Below, piece by piece: positions 1-6,518 of a stretch of 22,916 nucleotides of DNA. The stretch lies in IMG/VR virus record IMGVR_UViG_3300030331_001578, positions 1 to 22,916 of that record; one strand, given 5' to 3'. The stretch's first letter is position 1. Each line of letters opens with the position of its first letter. The notes beneath the pieces were generated by a model, which ran no database searches, was not told where the DNA came from, and saw only the letters and a list, made by a program, of their open reading frames with translations. The stretch is from a virus. A program made the position numbers and the translations under genes.

Positions 1-696
1 TCTGACTTTGTTGACCAAATGGTTGTGGGCTATAATAAACTTTACGGTTGGAAAACTGCGTATGCAAGTCCAGAAAACCAACCAGTGTATTTACACGCGC
101 ACAAACTAATGCGTAAACATTGGGAAGATATGCCTAGTGTTGGTGATATTGGTAGTGATAAATGGAGTCAAGTTACTGAACATGTTAATGACAACTACTT
201 CTTTATTGATATGGATAAATATAATTTAGAAGCGGTATTACGTAAAGGCGCTGAGCTTGTTAAACGTAAAGGTATTAAATGTTTAGTTCTAGATCCATTT
301 AATAAGATTAGAGACGTTAATGCAGTGTCAGATGACGTTAACCGTTATACAATGGATTATCTAGCTAAAATCGAAAGCTTTTGTAAAAAGTACGATGTAC
401 TTACTTTTATCGTAGCGCATCCTACTAAAATGTACAAAGGTCAAGATGGTAAAATGGAAGAGCCAACAATGTATAATATCAAAGGCGGTGGTGAATGGTA
501 TGATGCTAGTTATCACGGTTTATTAGTACATAGAGATTATGAAGCTAAAACAACTAAAGTTAAAGTACTTAAAGTTAAGTTTCAAAATCTTGGTGAAAAC
601 GGTGCTGAGTCTTTCTTTACATGGGAGCCTAGATCAGGTTGTTTTGTTCCACATGTTAGTGTTGAAGCTGAAGTTGAGCCTATGCCCTGGGAATAA
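1..696 (+). CDS. Replicative DNA helicase, C-terminal part (T7 gp4/Twinkle/DnaB type), 5'-truncated by the window edge
   Basis: The frame is open from base 1 (SDFVDQ precedes the first Met at 19), so the gene starts upstream and the ATG at 19 is internal. SDFVDQ looks like the residues just after a Walker A loop, which would lie just outside the window. Visible RecA-core features are KCLVLDPFNKI, a Walker B-like strand ending in Asp; FIVAHPTKM, which matches the post-Walker-B strand of DnaB-family helicases; and the KGGGEWYDAS stretch followed by GLLVHRD near the end, typical of phage and Twinkle helicases. Its role would be 5'-3' unwinding at the phage fork; whether a primase domain is fused upstream cannot be seen. 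It is followed by a TAATG junction with the next gene. The family call is confident; the exact subfamily is inferred. Confidence 0.88.
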   Translation, partial: SDFVDQMVVGYNKLYGWKTAYASPENQPVYLHAHKLMRKHWEDMPSVGDIGSDKWSQVTEHVNDNYFFIDMDKYNLEAVLRKGAELVKRKGIKCLVLDPFNKIRDVNAVSDDVNRYTMDYLAKIESFCKKYDVLTFIVAHPTKMYKGQDGKMEEPTMYNIKGGGEWYDASYHGLLVHRDYEAKTTKVKVLKVKFQNLGENGAESFFTWEPRSGCFVPHVSVEAEVEPMPWE

Positions 697-968
697 TGGC
701 TTATCCTAAACGTAAACCTTTTAAACCTGGCTACAGATCTCTATCAAGAGAAGAAGCTAAGATGGTTAGCTGGTGTATAAAAAATAACATAGCTTGTTGT
801 GTTATACCTGCTAAAAAAGTTGAAACAGGAGGATATGATTTTTGCATTGAAATAGTTATTAACGGTAAATCTAACTATAGCCCTAATTTTAAAAAGCAAG
901 AAGTACTAGAAAAACAAATTGAATATTATAAATACTATTATGACAAATACAATAAAAATACTAAATAA
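696..968 (+). CDS. Small hypothetical protein, 90 aa, basic
   Basis: I do not recognise this protein. Its ATG shares one base with the helicase stop codon (TAATG), a junction used repeatedly in this genome, which supports both the start and the reality of the gene. The N-terminus is basic and Pro-rich (MAYPKRKPFKPGYRSLSREE). The middle (NIACCVIPAKKVETGGYDFCIEIVI) looks like an alternating strand region that could form a small alpha/beta fold. The C-terminus is a charged, Tyr/Lys-rich helix. No signal peptide, membrane helix or catalytic motif is visible. Its place between the helicase and nucleotide-metabolism genes suggests an accessory early role, but that is only context. Confidence 0.7.
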   Translation: MAYPKRKPFKPGYRSLSREEAKMVSWCIKNNIACCVIPAKKVETGGYDFCIEIVINGKSNYSPNFKKQEVLEKQIEYYKYYYDKYNKNTK

Positions 969-1077
969 TAAAAGTGTTATGCTTACTAGAAATAGTAAAA
1001 CATATATACTCGGTGAGATTAAAAATCCTAATACAGTAAAAGTATGGTACACAATAAACGGAAAATATTATGCATAG
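940..1077 (+). CDS. Very small hypothetical protein, 45 aa, overlapping both neighbours
   Basis: An open frame runs from ATG 940 to TAG 1075-1077 and encodes about 45 residues (begins MTNTIKILNN, ends TINGKYYA). It overlaps the end of the 90-aa gene by 29 bases and the start of the thymidylate synthase gene by 8 bases, and so fills what would otherwise be the only gap of about 100 bases in this part of the operon. An internal ATG at 979 would give 32 residues without the long upstream overlap. The product is basic, with a strand-like VKVWYTINGKYY stretch at the end. I do not recognise it. Reality is inferred from the exact fit and the gap-free packing. Confidence 0.5.
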   Translation: MTNTIKILNNKSVMLTRNSKTYILGEIKNPNTVKVWYTINGKYYA

Positions 1078-1744
1078 TTTTAAAACGGCTAGTGATGCCT
1101 TTCATGATTTATATTGGCGTATTGTTCGCGACGGTGTTGACTTTGCTGGAACTAAAGCATTATTTAATGTAGGTTTTGAAATACAACACCCAGCAGCTAA
1201 TGCAATAGTAGACAGTAAAATTAAACGTAACTGGTCTTTAGAGTATGCTAATGCTGAGTGGCGTTGGTATTTATCTGGCGATCGTAACATTAAAAAGCTT
1301 GGCGAGCTATACGGTAAAGTTCCAGCTATATGGAAACGTATGGCTGATGTTGATGGTAACGTAAACTCTAACTACGGTTGGCAGTGGCAACGTAATCAAC
1401 AGCTTGACAATGTAATTAAATTACTTAAAACACTACCTGAAACTAGACAAGCGGCTATATCTATATATGATGCTAAAGAGTATGATAAATATGCTTATGA
1501 TACTCCGTGTACATACGCTGTACAGTTTACTGTATTAGATGATAAGCTTAATATGTCTGTTGTAATGCGTTCTAATGATCTCTGGTATGGCTTCTGTAAC
1601 GATCAGTATCAGTTTTCAAACTTACAGATGTTAGTTGCAAACGAGACAGGTTATGATGTTGGTACGTATTATCACTTTGCTCATAACTTACACTTGTACA
1701 ATGACAAATTACCAGAACAAGAAGAAATGATGTATCACTTATGA
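1070..1744 (+). CDS. thyA: Thymidylate synthase-like protein (ThyA family), divergent, short C-terminus
   Basis: It is expected to convert dUMP to dTMP with methylene-tetrahydrofolate. ThyA landmarks occur in order: EWRWYLSGDRNI (64-74) matches the conserved W..GD.N block; NSNYG (99-103); TRQA (125-128); the catalytic Cys in DTPC (Cys147); MRSND (166-170); Asn177, in the position that selects dUMP over dCMP; and HLY (208-210). By motif alignment these match E. coli C146, R166, N177, H207 and Y209. Two oddities are visible. The protein ends soon after HLY and lacks the roughly 50-residue tail that closes the active site in E. coli ThyA. The N-terminal phosphate-binding Arg loop (DRTGTGT in E. 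coli) reads DFAGTKA here, without Arg. A dCMP/dUMP hydroxymethylase of the same fold is the alternative. The stop overlaps the next gene's ATG by 4 bases (ATGA). Confidence 0.83.
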   Translation: MHSFKTASDAFHDLYWRIVRDGVDFAGTKALFNVGFEIQHPAANAIVDSKIKRNWSLEYANAEWRWYLSGDRNIKKLGELYGKVPAIWKRMADVDGNVNSNYGWQWQRNQQLDNVIKLLKTLPETRQAAISIYDAKEYDKYAYDTPCTYAVQFTVLDDKLNMSVVMRSNDLWYGFCNDQYQFSNLQMLVANETGYDVGTYYHFAHNLHLYNDKLPEQEEMMYHL

Positions 1745-2550
1745 CGTATGCTATTTATCACATACCCGGTGTTAAAATCGGTGTAACAAACAATATTAAA
1801 AGTAGAGTTGAAGAACAACAAGGCTATAGCGAAGGCGAATATGAAATACTAGAAATGTCTGATGATATAGATTATATATCTAAGCGTGAGCTGTATTTAC
1901 AAGAGCGTCACGGCTACAAAGTTGATCGTCAATTATACAAAGATATATTTAATAATAATTTTATAGAATTAAACAATATGAATATAAACGTAACAGAAAT
2001 GACTACGACTTTCCCATGTCCAGTCAATAAACTAAAAGGTCAACTTATGGACAACATAGGTAGAGCTTGGGAAACAGATTTTGGCTCTGTAATGATTACA
2101 GAAGAGTCTGCTAAATGGATTATAAACAACGCTAAACCATCTCAATATACTAGTGAGCGATGCTATGTTTACAATAAAGCTTTTGCTAGATGGTTTGATA
2201 ATCACGAACTAATAAAACACAGTAAAGCTAATTGTACTAATATAGACTGCTATGATTATGAGATGTTTGATCGTATTAGAATATGGGCTAATGAGCGTGG
2301 CTTGTATGACAAAGGCGATGTTAAAACGCAGTATATTAAGTTAATGGAAGAGACTGGTGAGATTGGTAGAGCTATACTTAAAAAAGATACTGAACAAATT
2401 GTTGATGGTATTGGCGATGCTGTAGTTGTATTAACTAATTTATCAGAGCTAATTGGTGTATCTATTGAAGAGTGTATAGAGCAAGCTTACAGCGTTATTG
2501 CTAAGCGTAAAGGTAAAATGATTAACGGAACATTTGTAAAAGATGAGTAG
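1741..2550 (+). CDS. GIY-YIG-like domain fused to a MazG-type nucleotide pyrophosphohydrolase
   Basis: Two recognisable parts sit in one uninterrupted 269-residue frame. Residues 3-67 resemble a GIY-YIG nuclease module: YAIYHIPGVKIGVT (3-16) corresponds to GIY...YIG.T with Lys12 in place of the second Tyr, Arg22 follows in NNIKSR, and a Glu (Glu50 in KRELYLQE) sits where the metal-binding Glu is expected. Residues about 190-269 match the MazG all-alpha NTP pyrophosphohydrolase fold: the metal-binding EETGE (203-207) and DGIGD (222-226), followed by the second helical pair. The linker (about 80-185) has no recognised domain. MazG enzymes hydrolyse NTPs or dNTPs to NMP and PPi; phage versions have been linked to nucleotide-pool or stress-nucleotide control. 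The second-Tyr replacement makes nuclease activity uncertain. It overlaps the next gene by 8 bases. Confidence 0.8.
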   Translation: MTYAIYHIPGVKIGVTNNIKSRVEEQQGYSEGEYEILEMSDDIDYISKRELYLQERHGYKVDRQLYKDIFNNNFIELNNMNINVTEMTTTFPCPVNKLKGQLMDNIGRAWETDFGSVMITEESAKWIINNAKPSQYTSERCYVYNKAFARWFDNHELIKHSKANCTNIDCYDYEMFDRIRIWANERGLYDKGDVKTQYIKLMEETGEIGRAILKKDTEQIVDGIGDAVVVLTNLSELIGVSIEECIEQAYSVIAKRKGKMINGTFVKDE

Positions 2551-2854
2551 TAGGGAAATATATAACGGTATGGACGGTATTGATTCAAGGAAAGAATACA
2601 AGTTTAGAGATCCAGTTGTAAGACATGTATGTGATATGTTTGTGCAACGATCTGATGAAGGTTTTAAAAAGTATGGTCAAACATTAGATCATGAAAGAGT
2701 GTCACGTATGAAAAGCTTGCAAGATTATTTACGCGATGTTCAAGAAGAGCTTATGGATGCTGTGCTATACATACAAACTGCTCGCGAAGAGCTACGTGAT
2801 TTATCTGAAGAAGCTTTAATACAAAAGTTTAACGACGATGAAGAAACGTTTTAA
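2543..2854 (+). CDS. Second MazG-like all-alpha NTP pyrophosphohydrolase-like protein
   Basis: This 103-residue, largely helical, acidic protein contains the pattern RSDEGFKKYGQTL (about 36-48) followed by LQDYLRDVQEELMDAVLYI (about 59-77). The spaced acidic residues of EELMD resemble the metal-binding helix of small phage MazG/dUTPase-superfamily NTP pyrophosphohydrolases, and RS(D/E)EG..KYG.TL is a recurring pattern in that group. It lies directly downstream of the MazG fusion gene, so the phage carries two different members side by side. The family call comes from this pattern; the substrate cannot be told. The start (ATG 2543) overlaps the upstream stop region, and the end overlaps the endonuclease gene by 17 bases. 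Confidence 0.65.
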   Translation: MSSREIYNGMDGIDSRKEYKFRDPVVRHVCDMFVQRSDEGFKKYGQTLDHERVSRMKSLQDYLRDVQEELMDAVLYIQTAREELRDLSEEALIQKFNDDEETF

Positions 2855-3296
2855 ACGTAAACGAGGTCCAGTCAGAGCTAAAAAAGTTATGTATGATGGC
2901 ATAACTTTTGCTTCTGGCCTTGAGAAATATATGTATATAGCTTTAAATAAAGCTAAAATAAAAGTAGGTTACGAAGCTTTTACATACGAAGTATTTCCAG
3001 GCTTTATGTTTGATAACGAAAGTTATGAACGACAAGCAAACGGCAAAGGCGATCTTGTTAATAGAGGATGTAAAAAAATCCTTGGTATAAAATATACTCC
3101 TGATTTTATTGGTCTTACAGATGAGTTTATAATTGAGTGTAAAGGACGTGCTAACGATACATTTCCGATGCGTTGGAAATTATTTAAAAAATACGTAAAA
3201 GACAATTTACCTTATGTAACTTTATATAAACCTCAAAATCAAAAGGAGTGTGACAAAGTAATAGAATTAATCTTAAAAAAACGAAATGAGAGATAA
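2838..3296 (+). CDS. T7 endonuclease I-like Holliday-junction nuclease (PD-(D/E)XK fold)
   Basis: It is expected to cut branched DNA such as recombination and replication junctions before packaging. The catalytic signature of phage endonuclease I is visible: SGLEK with Glu29, YTPDF with Asp89, and IIECKG with Glu100 and Lys102. Spacing (Asp to Glu 11, Glu to Lys 2) closely follows T7 endonuclease I (E20, D55, E65, K67). The length of 152 aa is close to T7's 149. The N-terminus (MKKRFKRKRGPVRAKK) is strongly basic and could contact DNA. A Gly/Asn-rich insertion (about 55-80) lies between the first Glu and the Asp. The ATG lies within the end of the MazG-like gene; no Shine-Dalgarno sequence precedes it. 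Confidence 0.83.
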   Translation: MKKRFKRKRGPVRAKKVMYDGITFASGLEKYMYIALNKAKIKVGYEAFTYEVFPGFMFDNESYERQANGKGDLVNRGCKKILGIKYTPDFIGLTDEFIIECKGRANDTFPMRWKLFKKYVKDNLPYVTLYKPQNQKECDKVIELILKKRNER

Positions 3297-3426
3297 TTGG
3301 GAATTAAGCTTTGGAACATTTCCAGGGTTATTGTTTGGCATGAGAACATACAAAGAAGAATCTAAGAACAATCATGTAATCTATTTTGGTTTCTTAGATA
3401 TTTGTTTAACTATTTATAAATACTAA
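3286..3426 (+). CDS. Very small hypothetical protein, 46 aa
   Basis: An open frame runs from ATG 3286 to TAA 3424-3426, giving about 46 residues (begins MRDNWELSFG, ends LDICLTIYKY). It overlaps the endonuclease stop by 11 bases and ends three bases before the reductase ATG, exactly filling the only non-coding stretch between the two genes. The content is protein-like: TFPGLLFGMRTY followed by a hydrophobic strand-like HVIYFGFLDICLTIYKY. I have the impression that similar short proteins occur near replication genes of other marine phages, but I cannot check this. No function is suggested. The hydrophobic tail could be a buried strand or a weak membrane contact. Confidence 0.6.
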   Translation: MRDNWELSFGTFPGLLFGMRTYKEESKNNHVIYFGFLDICLTIYKY

Positions 3427-3429
3427 TAA

Positions 3430-5289
3430 ATGAAAGATATATTGTCGGATATTACCGTACACATGAAGTACGCTAAATATATTCCTGAATTAAATAGGAG
3501 AGAGACTTGGGAAGAACTTGTAACTCGTAATAAAGAGATGCATCAAAAGAAATATCCTAAGTTAGCTGACGATATTGAAAACATATACAAACTAGTATAT
3601 AATAAAAAGGTTTTGCCTTCTATGCGTAGCTTACAGTTTTCTGGTAAGCCAATAGAGTTATCACCTAATAGATTATATAACTGTAGTTACCTACCTATTG
3701 ATTCAATAGAATCATTTAATGAGTGTATGTTTTTATTATTGTCTGGTTGCGGTGTTGGTTACTCAGTACAACAACATCATATAAAACAATTACCATCAAT
3801 TATTAAACCGTTTGAAAAACGTAAAAGACGTTTTGTTGTTGGCGATAGTATTGAAGGTTGGTCTGATGCAATCAAAGTCTTAATTAAGTCTTATTTAGGT
3901 TCTAAGAGATCATCTAAGATAAAATTTGATTATTCTGATATTAGACCAAAAGGAGCTAGGCTTGTGACCTCTGGCGGTAAAGCGCCTGGCCCACAACCAT
4001 TAAAAGAGTGTTTAGTAAAAATTCAAGGTATATTAGATGAAAAACAAGACGGAACATATCTCAGTTCGCTTGAAGCTCATGATATTGTTTGTCATATCGC
4101 TGATGCTGTACTTGCAGGCGGTATTAGACGGGCTGCTTTAATATCTTTGTTTTCAGCGTATGATGAAGAAATGATAGCCTGTAAATCAGGTAGCTGGTGG
4201 GAAACAAACCCACAGCGTGGTAGAGCTAACAACTCAGCTGTACTTATTAGACACAAAATTACAAAAGAGTTCTTTATGGACTTATGGAAACGTATTGAGC
4301 TGTCTGGTTCAGGTGAGCCTGGTATCTACCTTAATAATGATAAAGACTGGGGTACAAACCCATGCTGTGAAATAGCATTACGTCCTTATCAATTTTGTAA
4401 CCTATGTGAAGTTAATGTATCAGATATAGCAGATCAAGAAGAGCTAAATACAAGAGTTAAAGCTGCTGCATTTATAGGTACGCTACAAGCTGGTTACACA
4501 GACTTTCATTATTTACGTGAAGTCTGGAGAGAGACAACTGAAAAAGATGCTCTCATTGGTGTATCAATGACAGGGATAGCTTCTAAAAAGGTGCTAGAAC
4601 TTGATATGAAGAAAGCCGCAGAGATGGTAAAACGTGAGAACACAAGAGTAGCTAAGTTAATTGGCATTAACAAAGCCGCACGTACAACCTGCGTGAAGCC
4701 TGCAGGTACGACTTCTCTGGTACTCGGAACTTCATCCGGTATTCATGCATGGCATAATGATTATTATGTCCGTAGATTACGCGTAGGAAAAAACGAAGCG
4801 ATATATTCGTATCTATCGATTCATCTTCCTGAGCTAGTCAAAGATGAATATTTCAGACCACACGATACCGCTGTTATTGAAATACCACAACACGCGCCAA
4901 AAGGTTCTATTGTCCGAACTGAGTCTGCGTTTGATTTACTCGAAAGAGTTAAACAAGTTTCTGATGAGTGGGTTAAACCTGGTCACAGAGCTGGAAGCAA
5001 CACTCATAACGTATCTGCTACTATATCTTTGAAAGAAGATGAGTGGGATAAAGCTGGTGAGTGGATGTGGAACAACCGTGACTGCTACAACGGTTTATCA
5101 GTATTACCTTATGATGGTGGTACATACACTCAAGCTCCGTTTGAAGATATATCTAAAAGCGAATATAATGAGCGTATGAAACATTTATCTGTAGTTAATC
5201 TTGAAAATGTAGTAGAAATGAACGATAACACAGATCTATCAGGCGAGCTTGCTTGTGCTGGTGGTAGCTGTGAAGTAACTAATCTTTAA
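3430..5289 (+). CDS. nrdJ: Class II adenosylcobalamin-dependent ribonucleoside-triphosphate reductase
   Basis: It reduces ribonucleotides to deoxyribonucleotides using a thiyl radical made from adenosylcobalamin. Key residues match the monomeric Lactobacillus RTPR: Cys85 in RLYNCSYLP (RTPR C119), NPCCEIAL with radical Cys312 and Glu314 (C408 and the NxCxE motif), FCNL with Cys323 (C419, same 11-residue spacing), and a C-terminal CAGGSC pair, Cys609 and Cys614 (C731/C736, same CX4C spacing) that relays electrons. KPAGTTSLVLGTSSGIH (423-439) and the following YYVRR are core-barrel hallmarks. At 619 aa it is about 120 residues shorter than the Lactobacillus enzyme. No small-subunit gene is nearby, as expected for class II. 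It would supply dNTPs alongside the thymidylate synthase. The start at 3430, three bases after the preceding stop, gives a plausible N-terminus. Confidence 0.93.
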   Translation: MKDILSDITVHMKYAKYIPELNRRETWEELVTRNKEMHQKKYPKLADDIENIYKLVYNKKVLPSMRSLQFSGKPIELSPNRLYNCSYLPIDSIESFNECMFLLLSGCGVGYSVQQHHIKQLPSIIKPFEKRKRRFVVGDSIEGWSDAIKVLIKSYLGSKRSSKIKFDYSDIRPKGARLVTSGGKAPGPQPLKECLVKIQGILDEKQDGTYLSSLEAHDIVCHIADAVLAGGIRRAALISLFSAYDEEMIACKSGSWWETNPQRGRANNSAVLIRHKITKEFFMDLWKRIELSGSGEPGIYLNNDKDWGTNPCCEIALRPYQFCNLCEVNVSDIADQEELNTRVKAAAFIGTLQAGYTDFHYLREVWRETTEKDALIGVSMTGIASKKVLELDMKKAAEMVKRENTRVAKLIGINKAARTTCVKPAGTTSLVLGTSSGIHAWHNDYYVRRLRVGKNEAIYSYLSIHLPELVKDEYFRPHDTAVIEIPQHAPKGSIVRTESAFDLLERVKQVSDEWVKPGHRAGSNTHNVSATISLKEDEWDKAGEWMWNNRDCYNGLSVLPYDGGTYTQAPFEDISKSEYNERMKHLSVVNLENVVEMNDNTDLSGELACAGGSCEVTNL

Positions 5290-5298
5290 TTTAATATT

Positions 5299-5490
5299 AT
5301 GAATAATTTAGATGACAAAATGAACGCTATGATGCAAACGTTAATTGCAACAGCTGTTGATGTAGAAAAGTTTGGGCAAGGTAATAAATCTGCTGGAACA
5401 CGTATACGAGGAGCTATGCAAGAAATTAAATCAATAGCTCAAGATGTTCGCGTTGAAGTTCAATCCATTAAAAATGGTGAATTAGTATAA
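5299..5490 (+). CDS. Histone H1-like (Hc1 family) small protein
   Basis: This 63-residue helical protein carries the pattern GNKSAGTRIRGAMQEIKSIA (about 28-47) followed by a charged helix (QDVRVEVQSIKN). GNKxAGTRxRxxxxEIKxxA is the hallmark of the short Hc1/histone H1-like proteins common in Bacteroidetes and also found in some of their phages. Those proteins are thought to bind DNA, and this one could act in nucleoid or phage-DNA organisation. Unlike the Lys/Ala-tailed bacterial versions, this one stops after the helical core and lacks a long basic tail, so DNA binding may be weaker. It is the last gene of the rightward operon, with the terminator hairpin starting four bases after its stop codon. 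Confidence 0.7.
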   Translation: MNNLDDKMNAMMQTLIATAVDVEKFGQGNKSAGTRIRGAMQEIKSIAQDVRVEVQSIKNGELV

Positions 5491-5493
5491 AAT

Positions 5494-5520
5494 AAAAGGG
5501 GCTTCGGCCCCTTTATTTTT
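5494..5520. terminator. Bidirectional intrinsic terminator at the convergent strand switch
   Basis: GGGGC (5498-5502) pairs perfectly with GCCCC (5507-5511) around a TTCG tetraloop, and AAA/TTT extends the stem. Downstream on the + strand is a T-rich run (TTTATTTTT); the reverse strand reads TTTTATTTTAT after the stem, so both directions have U-rich tails. It lies between the last + strand gene and the last - strand gene. The stop codon of the - strand gene (TTA at 5513-5515 on the + strand) overlaps the edge of the stem. Confidence 0.92.
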
Positions 5521-6241
5521 CTCCACACTTTTTACTTGGATTACCAACTTGTCTCCAGTCTTCTTTTTGAAACCAGTCTCTAAGCGTAGCTCCTTTTTTA
5601 CGAGCGCCTTTTACATTTGTTTTTGACGATCGTTTATATTTACCTTTAGAGCCAGCTGATCTTTTAGCTCTAACAACTTTATCTCTTTCAGCTTTACTCA
5701 TGCTACGTATTTTTGCAGCAGGTAAACACACTTTTTTAGTACCGCCACCTTTTTGTTTTTTCATAGGTGACTGCTTTTTAGGTGATGCTTTTTCGTTAGC
5801 AGCTTTTAATTTTTTCTTCGCAGCTCTAGCTAATCTTGCTTGTTGCATTTTACCCATAACCTCAGCTCTTTGCTCTAACACAGTCAATATTTGTATTTTG
5901 CGAGCATAAGGTTTATTTATATTCATTACTTTAGCAATAGTTTTTCTAGCATCAGATACAGTAGCAAACTTAATACTAACAGTATCTTTAGGATTTTCGT
6001 CAGTGTATAGTCTTCTACCAGAACCTTTTGGCTTTTTACCTGTACCAACTTTAGGATCTGCTTTCTTTTTATTTACTGAAGGTCTGTTTGTTTGCATGTT
6101 AATAAACCAATTTGCTAATTGCTTATCTCTAGGTGTAGCATCTTTTCTATTTTTTAAAGCTTTAGCTTTAGCTATAGTTACATCACCACCATATAGTTTT
6201 GATATACGAGCTTTTAATACACCTCTATAAGCTTTACTCAT
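5513..6241 (-). CDS. Lys/Arg-rich phage protein with C-terminal WF..W motif, 242 aa
   Basis: This is a strongly basic protein with many Lys, Ala and Ser residues. The N-terminal part (MSKAYRGVLKARISKLYGGD, then a helix with LANWFINMQ) is followed by a low-complexity linker and a helical stretch (YARKIQILTVLEQRAEVMGK). The C-terminal 70 residues contain VCLPAAKIRSMSKAERDK, a run of basic residues, and GATLRDWFQKEDWRQVGNPS with a final Cys-Gly. The LR.WF..+.W..V...K.CG pattern recalls a small motif (DUF5872-like, from memory) found in phages and large eukaryotic viruses. A packaged or nucleic-acid-binding protein is plausible from charge and position at the end of the late operon, but no activity can be assigned. 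Its start overlaps the upstream gene's end by 8 bases. Confidence 0.75.
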   Translation of the reverse strand: MSKAYRGVLKARISKLYGGDVTIAKAKALKNRKDATPRDKQLANWFINMQTNRPSVNKKKADPKVGTGKKPKGSGRRLYTDENPKDTVSIKFATVSDARKTIAKVMNINKPYARKIQILTVLEQRAEVMGKMQQARLARAAKKKLKAANEKASPKKQSPMKKQKGGGTKKVCLPAAKIRSMSKAERDKVVRAKRSAGSKGKYKRSSKTNVKGARKKGATLRDWFQKEDWRQVGNPSKKCGEK

Positions 6242-6518
6242 CTTTCTTTTTACCTAGCCGTTTTCTAACGATGTTCATAACTGTTTTCATTTTACGAGCA
6301 TAACTAGGTTTTTTACCTCTATTGAAAACATACTGCTGATTTAAGCTGCTTATAATCTTTGATAAATTACCTTTACGAGTTTTTATAAGCCAAGAAGCTA
6401 ACGCACTAGGTGATAAATTTTTAAATTTACCTTTAGCATCAGGAGCATCTGAATCGTTCCACTCTATAGACTTTGAAGTCTTTTTCTTTTTATTAGGTGT
6501 AGCTTTATATATAGCCAT
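6234..6518 (-). CDS. Small basic phage protein, 94 aa
   Basis: I do not recognise a named family. The N-terminus is very basic (MAIYKATPNKKKKTSKSIEW) and the C-terminus ends with KRLGKKKDE. The middle is helical: LSPSALASWLIKTRKGNLSK, then SLNQQYVFNRGKKPSYARKM. LASWLI and KPSYARKM resemble LANWFI and KPYARKI, in the same order, in the 242-aa neighbour, which hints at a shared domain. The ATG shares one base with the stop of the upstream gene (TAATG). It belongs to a run of four basic proteins at the end of the late operon. DNA or RNA binding is inferred from charge only. Confidence 0.7.
   Translation of the reverse strand: MAIYKATPNKKKKTSKSIEWNDSDAPDAKGKFKNLSPSALASWLIKTRKGNLSKIISSLNQQYVFNRGKKPSYARKMKTVMNIVRKRLGKKKDE

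Noticed and set aside
19-696. ATG at 19 as the true start of the helicase gene
   Set aside because: The frame is open to base 1 and the upstream residues continue the helicase sequence, so this Met is internal.
1102-1290. 62-codon open frame on the - strand inside the thymidylate synthase gene
   Set aside because: It lies entirely opposite well-supported catalytic motifs and has no protein-like pattern; it is a shadow frame.
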